Part shown: in pieces, positions 50,953 to 61,717 of the stretch | How positions within the stretch are numbered: position 1 is the stretch's first letter | Layout of the letters: each line of letters begins with the position of its first letter | NCBI GenBank assembly: GCA_014983025.1 | Contig: JADCLP010000001.1 | Coordinates: 372,001-436,000 of the forward strand | DNA: 64,000 bases | Direction: 5' to 3' | Source of the DNA: Erythrobacteraceae bacterium E2-1 Yellow Sea | Lineage (GTDB): Bacteria > Pseudomonadota > Alphaproteobacteria > Sphingomonadales > Sphingomonadaceae | Notes under the pieces: model-generated | What the model saw: the letters and a program-made list of their open reading frames with translations, nothing else | Database searches by the model: none | Told to the model about the DNA's origin: nothing | Translations under genes and position numbers: made by a program

Positions 50953-51432
50953 GTGAAACCTGTATCCGATCCCATATCGCCCAGCGGCATGGCCGCGTTG
51001 AAGGCGCGCTATGACCATTTGCTTGGCACTGAACGCCCGGAAATCGTCGAAATCGTCAGCTGGGCAGCGGGCAATGGCGACCGCAGCGAAAATGGCGACT
51101 ATCTCTACGGCCGCAAACGTATGCGGGAAATAGACCGTGAACTTGCGCATCTTGCCAGACGCATGAAGGCTCTGCGCGTGGTCGATCCAATTGAACAGCC
51201 CGACAAGAGCCGCGCATTTTTCGGTGCCCAGGTCACGCTGGCGGATGAGGATGATAACGAAAAGTGCGTTACGCTGGTCGGCGATGATGAACAGGACGCC
51301 AGTAACGGGCGGATTGGCTGGTCATCCCCCCTCGCCCGCGCCATTCGTGGGGCCAGCGTTGGGGATTTGCGGACTGTGCGCCTTCCATCTGGCGTCAAGG
51401 AATGGGAAGTGGTTGCGATCCATTATGCTTGA
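50953..51432 (+). CDS. greB: Transcription elongation factor GreB
   Basis: GreB enters the secondary channel of RNA polymerase and makes it cut backtracked RNA. The 159-residue protein has the coiled-coil N-terminus with acidic tip residues in NGDRSENGDYLYG near 37-49 and the C-terminal FKBP-like domain ending RLPSGVKEWEVVAIHYA. The start is GTG. Its end overlaps the next gene by 8 nt. Confidence 0.9.
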   Translation: MKPVSDPISPSGMAALKARYDHLLGTERPEIVEIVSWAAGNGDRSENGDYLYGRKRMREIDRELAHLARRMKALRVVDPIEQPDKSRAFFGAQVTLADEDDNEKCVTLVGDDEQDASNGRIGWSSPLARAIRGASVGDLRTVRLPSGVKEWEVVAIHYA

Positions 51433-51931
51433 CCTGCCACGCCCTGCTTACGCTTTCGCCCTTCTCGTAATGATCACCGCTGCGCCACTGGCTGCAAAGG
51501 ATAGCCTGGGTGTCTATGCTGGCTGGGCCGCATTTCGCGATTCCAAAGGGCCGCGTTGCTATGCCATTGCCAAGGCGGAAACGAACGCACGCAGCCGTGA
51601 CTTCACACCTTATGCCACCGTCAGCAATTGGCCCACCCAAAAGCTGCGCGGCCAGTTCCATATCCGCCTGTCACGCAAGCTGGCTGCACGCCCAGGCATC
51701 AGCCTACGTGTTGGAACACGCAGCTTTTCTCTTACCGGCGGTGATGGCGATGCCTGGGCACGTGATACGGCGATGGATGCCGCCATTATCGCTGCCATAC
51801 GGTCTGCCAGCAGCATGACAGTGTATGCCAGCGATGCACGCGGGCGTCGCTTCTCAAATGTCTACCTGTTGCAAGGCGCAGCAACAGCCATAGATGCGGC
51901 AACACTGGCTTGCGCCAAAGCCACGCGCTAG
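51425..51931 (+). CDS. Secreted IalB-like protein of unknown function
   Basis: The 168-residue protein has a signal peptide (about 1-24, MLDLPRPAYAFALLVMITA) and a mature part with GVYAGWAAFRDSKGPRCYAIA, RGQFHIRLSRK and AIIAAIRSASSMTV, ending in LACAKATR. I recall it as a sphingomonad protein that resembles the invasion-associated-locus-B group; that is weak, so the function is open. Its start codon lies within the last codons of greB. Confidence 0.72.
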   Translation: MLDLPRPAYAFALLVMITAAPLAAKDSLGVYAGWAAFRDSKGPRCYAIAKAETNARSRDFTPYATVSNWPTQKLRGQFHIRLSRKLAARPGISLRVGTRSFSLTGGDGDAWARDTAMDAAIIAAIRSASSMTVYASDARGRRFSNVYLLQGAATAIDAATLACAKATR

Positions 51932-51971
51932 CTAGCCAAAGCGATTAGCTGCCCCTATATGCGCGGCCTCC

Positions 51972-53225
51972 ATGGCCATTACACAACTCATGACAATTCC
52001 CGGACAGATCGATCCGGTTCCCGTCGCCCGCGACATCACGCCGCGCGCTGATGGGCGTGTGGACTTGCTGGGCCTGCCCAAGGACCGCATTCGTGACCTG
52101 TTTGAACAGGCCGGGCTTGACCAGAAGCAGGCCAAGCTGCGCGCCAAGCAGGTATTCCACTGGATCTATCACCGCGGTGTAACAGATTTTGAGGCGATGA
52201 CAGATATCGCCAAGACCATGCGTCCCTGGCTGACCGAACGTTTCGTGATCGGGCGGCCTGAAGTAGTGGAAGCGCAGCACAGCACAGACGGAACACGCAA
52301 ATGGCTGTTGCAGACGGCTGACGGTCATGATTTCGAGATGGTGTTCATCCCTGATGCGGATCGCGGCACCTTGTGCGTGTCCAGCCAGGTGGGCTGCACG
52401 CTGAATTGCCGTTTCTGCCACACCGGCACAATGAAGCTGGTGCGCAATCTGACCCCCGGAGAAATCGTGGGCCAGGTGATGCTGGCACGCGATGCGCTGG
52501 GCGAATGGCCCAAGGGTAGCATGGCCGGGCTGGATGAGGCAGAGGATAGCGCGCATTACAGTTCTGACGGTCGCCTGCTGACCAATATCGTGATGATGGG
52601 CATGGGCGAACCGCTGTATAATTTCGATAATGTCCGTGATGCGCTGAAGCTGGTGATGGATGGCGACGGGCTTGCCCTTTCCAAGCGCCGTATCACGCTC
52701 TCCACCAGCGGCGTTGTGCCGATGATGGCGCAGTGTGGCGAGGAAATAGGAGTAAACCTTGCTGTTTCTCTCCATGCCGTGACCAAGGATATTCGTGACG
52801 AAATCGTCCCGATCAACAAGAAATACGGGATTGAAGAACTGTTGCAGGCCTGCGCCGATTATCCGGGTGCATCAAATGCGCGGCGTATCACCTTTGAATA
52901 TGTCATGTTGAAGGACAAGAATGACAGCGATGAAGATGCGCTGGAACTTGTCCGCCTGATCAAACAATTCAAGCTGCCGGCCAAGGTCAATCTGATCCCA
53001 TTCAATCCCTGGCCGGGTGCTGTCTATGAATGCTCCACACCTGAGCAGATCAAGCGCTTTTCCGACATTGTATTCGAACATGGCATCAGCGCACCGGTGC
53101 GCACCCCGCGCGGACGTGATATTGATGCAGCATGCGGACAGCTGAAAACAGCGGCGGAAAAGAAAAGCCGCGCCCAACGTGATCGAGAAGCAGCAGAGGC
53201 TGCCGCTGGTGACAGCGCGTCATGA
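51972..53225 (+). CDS. rlmN: Dual-specificity RNA methyltransferase RlmN
   Basis: RlmN adds a methyl to C2 of A2503 in 23S rRNA and A37 in tRNA by radical-SAM chemistry. The 417-residue protein has the N-terminal accessory domain (about 30-100), the radical-SAM cluster C142-x3-C146-x2-C149, [13 protein letters not shown] near 211-223 and VSLHAVT near 265-271. A further conserved cysteine (C135) precedes the cluster. The C-terminal tail after 385 is Ala/Lys-rich. The stop overlaps the MOSC gene start. Confidence 0.95.
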   Translation: MAITQLMTIPGQIDPVPVARDITPRADGRVDLLGLPKDRIRDLFEQAGLDQKQAKLRAKQVFHWIYHRGVTDFEAMTDIAKTMRPWLTERFVIGRPEVVEAQHSTDGTRKWLLQTADGHDFEMVFIPDADRGTLCVSSQVGCTLNCRFCHTGTMKLVRNLTPGEIVGQVMLARDALGEWPKGSMAGLDEAEDSAHYSSDGRLLTNIVMMGMGEPLYNFDNVRDALKLVMDGDGLALSKRRITLSTSGVVPMMAQCGEEIGVNLAVSLHAVTKDIRDEIVPINKKYGIEELLQACADYPGASNARRITFEYVMLKDKNDSDEDALELVRLIKQFKLPAKVNLIPFNPWPGAVYECSTPEQIKRFSDIVFEHGISAPVRTPRGRDIDAACGQLKTAAEKKSRAQRDREAAEAAAGDSAS

Positions 53226-53869
53226 GCTGGGAAGTGACGGCATTGACGGCCGGCCGCAAAGTGGATTTTCGCGACGGCGAAAGAAGCGCCATCGCCAAAT
53301 GGCCCATCGCTGGCACGGTGCATGTCGGCACACTGGCTTTGGGTGAAGACCAGCAGGCGGACAGCGTCAATCATGGCGGGCCGGATATGGCCGTGCACCA
53401 ATATCCGGCTGATCATATGGAATTCTGGCGCGCGGCTATTGGTGATCATCCGCTGCTGAATGAACCCGGCGCTTTCGGTTCCAACCTGTATGTCACAGGC
53501 CTGCTGGAAGATGATGTTTTTCTGGGCGACCGGTTTCGTTTGGGCACTGCTGTTCTGGAAGTGTGCCAGCCGCGCAAACCCTGCTGGAAAATCGAACATC
53601 GTTTTGACCAGAAAGGCATGGTTGCCAAAATCCTTGGCAGTGGACGTTGTGGCTGGTTCTACCGTGTTATCGAAGAGGGTGAGGCAAAAGCTGGCGACAT
53701 GCTGGAGCGCATCAGCCGCGGTGACACCGAATGGTCTATCCGCACCATGTTCGATGCATTGTGGGGTATCTCCACGCCGCAGGACAAGCAACTGCTGGCC
53801 AAGCTGGCGGCACATGAGTTGCTGCCAGAAAAACTGCGCGCCAAGATTCTGCCCCTGATCGAAAGCTGA
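53222..53869 (+). CDS. MOSC domain-containing protein (YiiM-like)
   Basis: The 215-residue protein has the MOSC fold core: [18 protein letters not shown] near 52-69, [15 protein letters not shown] near 83-97 and a cysteine pair in [16 protein letters not shown] near 115-130. Such proteins may transfer sulfur or act on N-hydroxylated substrates with molybdenum cofactor, but no activity is proven. It starts with ATG in an ATGA overlap with rlmN. Confidence 0.87.
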   Translation: MSWEVTALTAGRKVDFRDGERSAIAKWPIAGTVHVGTLALGEDQQADSVNHGGPDMAVHQYPADHMEFWRAAIGDHPLLNEPGAFGSNLYVTGLLEDDVFLGDRFRLGTAVLEVCQPRKPCWKIEHRFDQKGMVAKILGSGRCGWFYRVIEEGEAKAGDMLERISRGDTEWSIRTMFDALWGISTPQDKQLLAKLAAHELLPEKLRAKILPLIES

Positions 53870-53873
53870 TTTC

Positions 53874-54725
53874 TCAGCCGAGGGCTGGCAACGCCGCGCC
53901 GCGCGCAATCGTGCAGCTACGCCCGCCTATCCAGGTCCGCCCATCTTCATCCCTTGTGCAGCTGATGTGCCCATCAGCGCCCACTTTCTGCCCTTGCCCC
54001 GCCATATAGCGGCCTTCGGCAAGCCCCGATGCAAACAAGTGCAAAGCTACACCAGCATTGAAGCTGCCCGTCACCGGGTCTTCTACCAGATTACCATGCT
54101 GGTTGGCGAAGAAGGCACGCAATTCCCAATCCACCCCTTCACCGCCACCAACAGGACCAGCCAGCCCAACATCTGTACCGGGCACAGCCTTGCTCATGGG
54201 TTGTGCATCCAGCACATCCTGCGCCGATTTCAATCGCAGCAATTGCCAGTTGGGGCCGTTGGAAACATGCACGGCCTCTACCACAGACGCAGGGTCAACT
54301 CCTGCCACCAGAATGGCGTCTGTAAGTTCTGCACTGCTCAAGGGACCGGATTTGATCAGCGGCGGCGCGGCAAAAGCCAGCTCATCCCCATTTTGGCGAA
54401 TATCGACCAGACCCACGCCGCATTCCTGCACCACCACGCCTTCACTCTGCGGCACACCCCCCGCCTCCAGCCAGGCATGGCAGCTCCCCAGAGTTGGATG
54501 CCCGGCAAAGGGCAATTCGCCTGCCGGATAAAAGATACGCACGCGGTAATCCGCAGTCGGATCGCTAGGCGGCAGCAGAAATGTCGTCTCCGAAAAACCC
54601 AACCATTGCGTCAATTGCAACATCTGTGCATCGGACAAGCAATCTGCAGCATGAACCACGCCCAGCGGATTTCCGGCAAAAGGTCTGGCCCCGAACACAT
54701 CCACCAAATCCAGTCTCAATGGCAT
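53874..54725 (-). CDS. PhzF family isomerase-like protein
   Basis: The 283-residue protein matches PhzF: VDVFGARPFAGNPLGVV near 8-24, the catalytic glutamate E46 in GFSETTF, FYPAGELPFAGHPTLG near 65-80 and DPVTGSFNAG near 215-224. Homologues act as isomerases in phenazine synthesis or as proteins of unknown role; no phenazine genes are near, so the substrate is unknown. It is convergent with the MOSC gene with 4 nt between. Confidence 0.88.
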   Translation of the reverse strand: MPLRLDLVDVFGARPFAGNPLGVVHAADCLSDAQMLQLTQWLGFSETTFLLPPSDPTADYRVRIFYPAGELPFAGHPTLGSCHAWLEAGGVPQSEGVVVQECGVGLVDIRQNGDELAFAAPPLIKSGPLSSAELTDAILVAGVDPASVVEAVHVSNGPNWQLLRLKSAQDVLDAQPMSKAVPGTDVGLAGPVGGGEGVDWELRAFFANQHGNLVEDPVTGSFNAGVALHLFASGLAEGRYMAGQGQKVGADGHISCTRDEDGRTWIGGRSCTIARGAALPALG

Positions 54726-54867
54726 AATGTTTCCTTATCTCACCGCACACCCTGCACGGGCCAACTATGGATATCCTCTTAACCCAGATCGTTCATCTGA
54801 GGTTGCAGTAATAACGTGCTATGACCACAGGTGATTGCTGTGAATAGTCCCATGGAGGATTGAAAAC

Positions 54868-55254
54868 ATGAAAAAGCTCGCACTGGCATTTGCCGCTTCG
54901 ACCATGACCTTTACCGGACTGGCCATTTCGGCCCCGGCAGCGGCCGATCCGCCTGCGCACGCCCCAGCGTATGGCAAACGCGCCAAGGATCACGCCATTT
55001 ACGATACGCGCGGCTATTACATCACTCCACGCCGGATTACGCGTGACAGCTATATGTGGCGCGGCAAAGATGGCAAATATTACTGCAAGCGCGACAATGG
55101 CACGACAGGTCTGGTAATTGGCGCAGGTGTTGGCGCACTGGCAGGCCATGAACTGGCTGGCCGTGGCGACAAGACTTTGGGCGCTATACTGGGCGGTGCA
55201 GTTGGTGCAGTAATCGGCAGAGAGATTGACCGTGGCAGCCTCAGCTGCCGCTAA
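54868..55254 (+). CDS. Glycine-zipper 2TM domain protein
   Basis: The 128-residue protein has a signal peptide (about 1-27, ending in AAADP), a Tyr/Arg/Lys-rich middle (YYITPRRITRDSYMWRGKDG) and a C-terminal glycine-zipper region (VIGAGVGALAGHELA, GAILGGAVGAVIGREI, 87-121), so it probably inserts in the outer membrane or periplasm. The function is unknown; related genes are often stress-induced. A terminator follows. Confidence 0.82.
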   Translation: MKKLALAFAASTMTFTGLAISAPAAADPPAHAPAYGKRAKDHAIYDTRGYYITPRRITRDSYMWRGKDGKYYCKRDNGTTGLVIGAGVGALAGHELAGRGDKTLGAILGGAVGAVIGREIDRGSLSCR

Positions 55255-55280
55255 CAAAGTGAACCGATCAATTGCTGAAT

Positions 55281-55319
55281 AAGAAAGGGCTGCATCCTGA
55301 TGGATGTGGCCCTTTCTTC
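55281..55319 (+). terminator. Terminator after the glycine-zipper gene
   Basis: AAGAAAGGGC (55281-55290) pairs with GCCCTTTCTT (55309-55318), extended inward by two wobbles and CATCC/GGATG around TGAT: a 17-bp stem. The 3' arm itself ends in a T-rich stretch. Confidence 0.8.
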
Positions 55320-55347
55320 ATGCGTAAGGATATGCTCCAACCGACGC

Positions 55348-56115
55348 ATGAACAACCCAACGATTCTGGTTACCGGTGGATCGGCCCGTATTGGTGCGGC
55401 AATCATCCGCGCCTTTGCCGCCGATGGTTGGCATGTGGTGATCCATTACGGACATTCGGATGAGGAAGCCAATGCGCTTGCAGCGACACTCCCTTCCGCA
55501 GAGATAGTAAAATGCGACCTTCTGGATGGCGATGCGGCAGTAGAAATGGTGCATGATCTGGCCACGCGCCTGACGGATTGGCGCGTGTTGGTAAACTGCG
55601 CATCGATTTTTCATCCTGATGATGTAACCAAGCTGGATCCCGCGACGAATGCACAGGCAATGCAGGTTAACGCCGTCACCCCTACGCGCATGGCACAAGC
55701 CTATCTGGAACAGGCACATTCCACCGCCGGTCGCTGCGTTATTCAGGTGACTGATCAGAAGCTGGAAAACCCCAACCCTGATTTCTTCAGCTACACGATG
55801 AGCAAGCATGCATTCGCTTCCACCATCCCCATGCTGGCGATGGGTGCGGCCAATGAGAATGATCGTGTCTATGGCCTGGCACCTGGGGCCATTCTGCCAA
55901 GCCATGACCAGAACGAGGAAGAAACAGAGCTATCACACCGCCTCAACCCATTAAGGCGCAAGACCGGGGTTGACGAGGTGGCAAAAGCTGCACTGTTCCT
56001 CTCACAGGGTCACGCACGCAGTGGGGAGACATTGTTCATCGACAGCGGGCAGCACCTGCTCCACCAACCACGAGACGTGATTTATCTGGCACGCCAGATT
56101 GCGAGCGGGGCATGA
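55348..56115 (+). CDS. SDR family oxidoreductase (FolM/pteridine-reductase-like)
   Basis: The 255-residue short-chain reductase has the TGGSARIG dinucleotide loop at 9-16, where the Arg after SA is typical of NADPH-using pteridine reductases (FolM, PTR1), NCASIF near 89-94, and the catalytic YTMSK near 150-154. FolM reduces dihydromonapterin or dihydrofolate. ATG 55348 is chosen over an earlier in-frame ATG because it follows the terminator and gives a standard N-terminus. It overlaps the cytochrome gene by 4 nt. Confidence 0.8.
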   Translation: MNNPTILVTGGSARIGAAIIRAFAADGWHVVIHYGHSDEEANALAATLPSAEIVKCDLLDGDAAVEMVHDLATRLTDWRVLVNCASIFHPDDVTKLDPATNAQAMQVNAVTPTRMAQAYLEQAHSTAGRCVIQVTDQKLENPNPDFFSYTMSKHAFASTIPMLAMGAANENDRVYGLAPGAILPSHDQNEEETELSHRLNPLRRKTGVDEVAKAALFLSQGHARSGETLFIDSGQHLLHQPRDVIYLARQIASGA

Positions 56116-56774
56116 AAAAGCACGCCCTCTCCACACGGCTATGGCACTGGCTCAATCTCGTCTGCGTGGTGGTGCTGTTCATGTCAGGCCTCAACATCTC
56201 CAACGCGCACCGCTTCCTTTATTGGGGTGAAACCGGTTCTGATCCGGCAGAAGCACTCTTTGCCGTAATCCGCTTCCCCGGCTGGGCCACCATACCGGGC
56301 TATTACAACCTGGCCCTGGCACGTGACTGGCATTTGCTGATGGCCTGGCCCTTTGCTTTTGGTCTCGCCTTCATGTGGCTCGCCATGCTGGTAAACCGCC
56401 ACTTTACACGCGATCTGATGACAACACGGCGCGAATGGCGCCCGTCTGCGATCTGGCGCGATGTAGTGGATCATCTGAAACTGAATTTTGATCATGAAGG
56501 GGCCAAGTTCAATTTCCTGCAAAAGCTTGCCTATGGCATTGTGTTGGGCGTGTTCTTGCCATTGATGGTGTTTACCGGACTTGCGATCAGCCCCGGGTTT
56601 GAACCTGCAGCCCCATGGCTTGTGGATCTATTCGCTGGGCGTCAGAGTGCGCGCACGATCCACTTCATCACTGCCTGGGCAATATTCGGCTTTTTCGTCG
56701 TGCATATTGTGCTGGTTCTGCTGTCAAAACCCGTTCGACAAATCCGGGATATGATTACGGGAGGTGAGGCATGA
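56112..56774 (+). CDS. Cytochrome b561-type membrane protein
   Basis: The 220-residue protein has four to five membrane segments with histidines placed to bind heme: H12 in RLWHWLN, one in ARDWHLLMAWPF near 75-86, and HFITAWAIFGFFVVHIVLVL near 181-200. It resembles the cytochrome b subunits that reduce periplasmic molybdoenzymes (MsrQ-like role). It starts in an ATGA overlap with the SDR gene and overlaps the molybdoenzyme gene by 4 nt, which ties it to both. Confidence 0.87.
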   Translation: MKKHALSTRLWHWLNLVCVVVLFMSGLNISNAHRFLYWGETGSDPAEALFAVIRFPGWATIPGYYNLALARDWHLLMAWPFAFGLAFMWLAMLVNRHFTRDLMTTRREWRPSAIWRDVVDHLKLNFDHEGAKFNFLQKLAYGIVLGVFLPLMVFTGLAISPGFEPAAPWLVDLFAGRQSARTIHFITAWAIFGFFVVHIVLVLLSKPVRQIRDMITGGEA

Positions 56775-57511
56775 AGCGGCGCATGGCCCTGGCAGGAATG
56801 GCTGCGCTTATTACGGGCGCCTGCTCCAAAATCTCCAAAAGCGAGACCGGCAGCAAATTGCTCGGCGCTGCCGATGATTGGCATCGCAAGGCCCATCGCG
56901 CATTGGCGGGCAAGCAGGGGCTGGCCAAGGAATATAGCCGTGCAGATCTGTCGCCCAACTTCCGGGGCAATGGCTCGCAGACAGTAGATAGCGACTTTTA
57001 TCGCGCGCAACTGGTCAATGGTTTTGCCGATTGGCGGTTGGAGGTTCGCGGGTTGGTGGAAACGCCGCTCTCACTCTCGCTCGACAATATCCGTCGCCTG
57101 CCGCAACGTACCCAGATTACACGGCATGATTGCGTGGAGGGGTGGAGCGCGATTGGTGAATGGACTGGCGTACAGCTGGGCCTGCTGCTGGATGCAGCAG
57201 GTGTGCGGCCCGAAGCCAATTTCATCGTCTTTCGCTGCGCCGACAACTACAAGGGAAGTGACTATTACGAAAGCGTCGACATGGTCGAAGCTTACCATGC
57301 GCAAACCATTGTCGCCCACATGCTGAATGGTGAGGCGCTGCCAGAAAAGAACGGTGCGCCTCTGCGAATGCGGATTGAACGCCAGCTGGGCTACAAACAC
57401 GCCAAATACCTGACTGCAATCGAAGCGGTTTCTTCTCTCGATGAAATCGGCAAAGGCAAAGGCGGTTATTGGGAAGATACGACCGGATACCAGTGGTATG
57501 CCGGGGTTTAA
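56771..57511 (+). CDS. Sulfite-oxidase-like molybdopterin-dependent oxidoreductase
   Basis: The 246-residue protein has the sulfite-oxidase fold with the molybdenum-ligand cysteine C121 in RHDCVEGWS, and a C-terminal GYKHAKYLTAIEAVSSL. The N-terminus (KRRMALAGM, then TGAC) carries an arginine pair like a Tat signal and a lipoprotein-like cysteine C18, so it is probably exported folded with its cofactor and anchored to a membrane. By analogy to MsrPQ, electrons would come from the cytochrome encoded just upstream. The substrate is unknown. Confidence 0.85.
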   Translation: MKRRMALAGMAALITGACSKISKSETGSKLLGAADDWHRKAHRALAGKQGLAKEYSRADLSPNFRGNGSQTVDSDFYRAQLVNGFADWRLEVRGLVETPLSLSLDNIRRLPQRTQITRHDCVEGWSAIGEWTGVQLGLLLDAAGVRPEANFIVFRCADNYKGSDYYESVDMVEAYHAQTIVAHMLNGEALPEKNGAPLRMRIERQLGYKHAKYLTAIEAVSSLDEIGKGKGGYWEDTTGYQWYAGV

Positions 57512-57612
57512 AGGCCCGCACAAAGGTAACCAGCCCGATTGCGCGATTGACTCCCCTTCCCATGCAACGCAGTCTGTAACCCGACATTGAAGAGAGGGGT
57601 ACAGCAACAGAT

Positions 57613-58917
57613 ATGTGGTTGCTTGATAAATTATTGGCGCGCGTCATTCACACCGGCCATTTGGTGATCACGAATTATGACGGAAAAACCTATGAATATG
57701 GCGCACCAGCAGCAGATGGCGCACCTCCGCTCAGCCTGAAACTCACCCATCGCAAGGCGGCAGCACATATTGCCCGCTATCCGCAATTGGGAGCTGGTGA
57801 AGCATTCATGTGGGGTTGGCTGGTGGTGGAGGAACCGCATGACATCCGCGATCTGATCCTGCTTTTCACACAAAACTCCAAGCGTATTGGTGACAAGGCA
57901 ATCCAATCACAGGGATTGGCCCGCAAACTGGCGCAAAAGGCGATTGCAAAACTGGATGGTATCAATCTGCGCGGCAGCGCGCGCAAAAATGCCGAACACA
58001 CATATAATCTGACCCGCGAGCTTTATGAGCGGTTTCTGGATGAAGATCGCCAATATACCATGGCATATTACCATGGCGATCCGGCCACCACATCCCTTGA
58101 ACAGGCGCAGATGGACAAGAAGGCGCACCTAGCCGCCAAGCTTTATCTGGAACCCGGCAAGTGCGAGGGCATGCGTGTGCTGGACATTGGTTGTGGCTGG
58201 GGTGGCTTTGCACTCTACCTGAACCAGATGTACGGTGTGGAAGTATTGGGTGTAGCGCTGGCGCCCGATCAGATTGCTTTCTGCAAGGAACGGGCAAAGG
58301 CCGCAGGCGTTTCTGACAAAGTCAAATTCGCACTGATGGATTATCGCGATGTTCAGGGGAAATTTGACCGGATCAGCTCTGTCGGCCTGCTCGAACACGT
58401 GGGCACAATCCATTACCCAGAATTCTTCAACCACACATTCGAATTGCTGGCCGATGACGGGGTGATGATATCGCATTGTTGCGGTCGTGCCGGCCCACCC
58501 GGACATACGGATGCCTGGACCCGCAAGTATATCTTTCCCGGAGGTTATATCCCGGCATTGAGTGAGCTGGTGAAGGAAAGCGAGAAAGCTGGCTGGCAGG
58601 TTATGGATGTGGAAGCCATGCGGTTCCATTACAGCCACACTTTGGAAGAATGGTACAACCGGACCGTGATACATCGTGAGGAAATCACCCGCATGTATGA
58701 CGACGTGTTTTACCGCATGTGGCTGTTCTATCTCGCTGGCGCCGAGCAAAGTTTCCGCCATGGCGGGATGGTCAATTGGCAGCTGCAATATGTGAAGGAC
58801 CGTGCCGCCATCCCGATGACACGCGACTATATAGGGGAAGAATCCGCTCGTCTCCGCGACATGGGGGAAGTGCCCCGCTGGCGGTTTGACCCTGAACTGA
58901 AAGAGGCTGCTGAGTGA
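57613..58917 (+). CDS. Cyclopropane-fatty-acyl-phospholipid synthase family protein (first copy)
   Basis: This 434-residue SAM-dependent enzyme adds a methylene or methyl group to unsaturated phospholipid chains. It has the N-terminal lipid-binding part (about 1-160, AGEAFMWGWLVVEE near 61-74), the SAM loop VLDIGCGWGGFALYL near 191-205, GLLEHVGTIHYPEF near 258-271 and HTLEEWYNRT near 338-347 (catalytic region). It differs from the second copy by having HCCGR where that has HTIGR. ATG 57613 follows GAGAGGGG. Confidence 0.9.
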   Translation: MWLLDKLLARVIHTGHLVITNYDGKTYEYGAPAADGAPPLSLKLTHRKAAAHIARYPQLGAGEAFMWGWLVVEEPHDIRDLILLFTQNSKRIGDKAIQSQGLARKLAQKAIAKLDGINLRGSARKNAEHTYNLTRELYERFLDEDRQYTMAYYHGDPATTSLEQAQMDKKAHLAAKLYLEPGKCEGMRVLDIGCGWGGFALYLNQMYGVEVLGVALAPDQIAFCKERAKAAGVSDKVKFALMDYRDVQGKFDRISSVGLLEHVGTIHYPEFFNHTFELLADDGVMISHCCGRAGPPGHTDAWTRKYIFPGGYIPALSELVKESEKAGWQVMDVEAMRFHYSHTLEEWYNRTVIHREEITRMYDDVFYRMWLFYLAGAEQSFRHGGMVNWQLQYVKDRAAIPMTRDYIGEESARLRDMGEVPRWRFDPELKEAAE

Positions 58918-60158
58918 GCAACCCGCTGATCGATCGCTTCCTCGGGTCGGTCATCAAACAGGGCCGCCTTACCCTCACGCTTGCCTCAGGTGCGCAGCAT
59001 GAACTGGGCACCAGCACGCCCGGTTTCCCCGAAGTCGCCATCCGCTTTACAGATGCGCGCGTACCGCGGGACATATTGCTCGATCCTCGCTTGGGTGCGG
59101 GCGAAGCATATATGGACGGCCGCATTGTGATTGAGCAGGGCGACATCATGCAGCTGGTACAATTGCTGCGGATGAACCGCCCATGGGATCGGGGCGGCAC
59201 CCTGCGCGCACCATCCCCAATGCGGCGTTTGCGTGACTGGACGAAATTCATCGCCACATCGTTCAACAAAGCCGCATCATCACGCCGTAATGTCGCGCAT
59301 CATTACGATATCGGTAATGCGCTCTACCAACTGATGCTGGATGCGGAGCACATGCAATATAGCTGCGCTTATTGGCCGCGTGACGATATGACTTTGGCGC
59401 AGGCGCAAGAGGCGAAGCTGGCGCATATCGCCGCCAAACTGGCGCTGGAACCAGGCCAGCATGTGTTAGACATTGGCTGTGGCTGGGGTGGCATGGCAAT
59501 CTATCTCGCCAGAAATTTCAATGTCCGGGTACGTGGGATCACACTAAGCTCAGAACAACTCGAACTCGCTCAACAGCGGGCGAAAGCGGCAGGCGTTGCT
59601 GAGAAGGTGACATTCGAACTGGTCGATTACCGCGATCTTGCTGCTCGCGGTGAAACCTATGATCGCATTGTCTCTGTTGGCATGTTCGAACATGTCGGTC
59701 GGCCGCAGTTTGAAACCTTCTTCCGGTGCTGCGCCAATCTTCTGACCGATGACGGGGTCATGCTACTCCATACGATCGGGAGATTCGGTGGACCCGGTAA
59801 AACTGACGCTTTCACCGCCAAATACATCTTCCCCGGCGGCTATATCCCTGCGCTTTCCGAAACATTGGCCGCATCGGAAAAAGCGCGGTTGATACACACC
59901 GACGTCGAAACGCTGCGCATCCATTATGCCAAGACCATCCGCCAGTGGTATGCCAATTGCGAAGCCAATCGGGATGCGATCATCGCCATGTTCGATGAAC
60001 GCTTTTATCGCATGTGGACCTTCTATCTGGCGGGCGCGAGCAGCGTGTTTGAATATGGTGGCATGGGCAATTACCAGATTCAGTTCACCCGCAATCGCCA
60101 TGCCTTGCCGTTGACGCGCGATTACATTGAGGCTGGTGAACACGCTCTGTTGAACTGA
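58914..60158 (+). CDS. Cyclopropane-fatty-acyl-phospholipid synthase family protein (second copy)
   Basis: The 414-residue protein has the same domain order as its upstream neighbour: LGAGEAYMDGRIVIEQGDIMQL near 60-81, VLDIGCGWGGMAIYLA near 183-198, GMFEHVGRPQFETFF near 258-272 and HTIGR near 287-291. The HTIGR and FEHVG segments are those of known CFA synthases. It starts with GTG in a GTGA overlap with the first copy. The two copies may act as a pair or on different lipids. Confidence 0.92.
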   Translation: MSNPLIDRFLGSVIKQGRLTLTLASGAQHELGTSTPGFPEVAIRFTDARVPRDILLDPRLGAGEAYMDGRIVIEQGDIMQLVQLLRMNRPWDRGGTLRAPSPMRRLRDWTKFIATSFNKAASSRRNVAHHYDIGNALYQLMLDAEHMQYSCAYWPRDDMTLAQAQEAKLAHIAAKLALEPGQHVLDIGCGWGGMAIYLARNFNVRVRGITLSSEQLELAQQRAKAAGVAEKVTFELVDYRDLAARGETYDRIVSVGMFEHVGRPQFETFFRCCANLLTDDGVMLLHTIGRFGGPGKTDAFTAKYIFPGGYIPALSETLAASEKARLIHTDVETLRIHYAKTIRQWYANCEANRDAIIAMFDERFYRMWTFYLAGASSVFEYGGMGNYQIQFTRNRHALPLTRDYIEAGEHALLN

Positions 60159-60242
60159 GCAAACAGCTTTCGTCTCAATCGAAACAATTGCCCCGCGGCC
60201 CTGCGCCTGTTAGGCGCGCCGGCGAATCTGCGGAGCGAATGA

Positions 60243-61460
<1,218 letters not shown>

Positions 61461-61710
61461 TTTTAGCGGCGATTGACTTCACAAAATCGGTTAATTCAGC
61501 ATAGCCTAGAGGCGGCACCGCAAAATTGCGGTGGGCCGTTGACTTATCCACTCTCCTCCACAGCTGATCTGCGGAAAAGTGGAAAACTCGATCTTGTCAG
61601 ACTTGAACGACTCGCTCTTCAGGCGCAGTCTTTGTGTGTCGGAAGGGAAAGAAACCTCTCCACAAATACAGGCTCAAGGGTCTGAATTTGCTGAGAATTT
61701 CATGAACATC
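61461..61710. other. First part of the 757-nt argG-rlpA gap, little recognised
   Basis: The first 250 nt have one stem (CACCGCA 61516-61522 with TGCGGTG 61527-61533, extended by GGC/GCC) and two TTGACT hexamers (61473-61478, 61539-61544), neither with a good -10 at 17 nt. A TTATCCACT at 61544-61552 resembles a DnaA box but is single. No ORF is convincing. Confidence 0.5.
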
Positions 61711-61717
61711 CGATACG

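Noticed and set aside
61544-61552. DnaA-box-like TTATCCACT
   Set aside because: It differs from the consensus at the last base, is single, and no AT-rich unwinding region or replication gene lies near.
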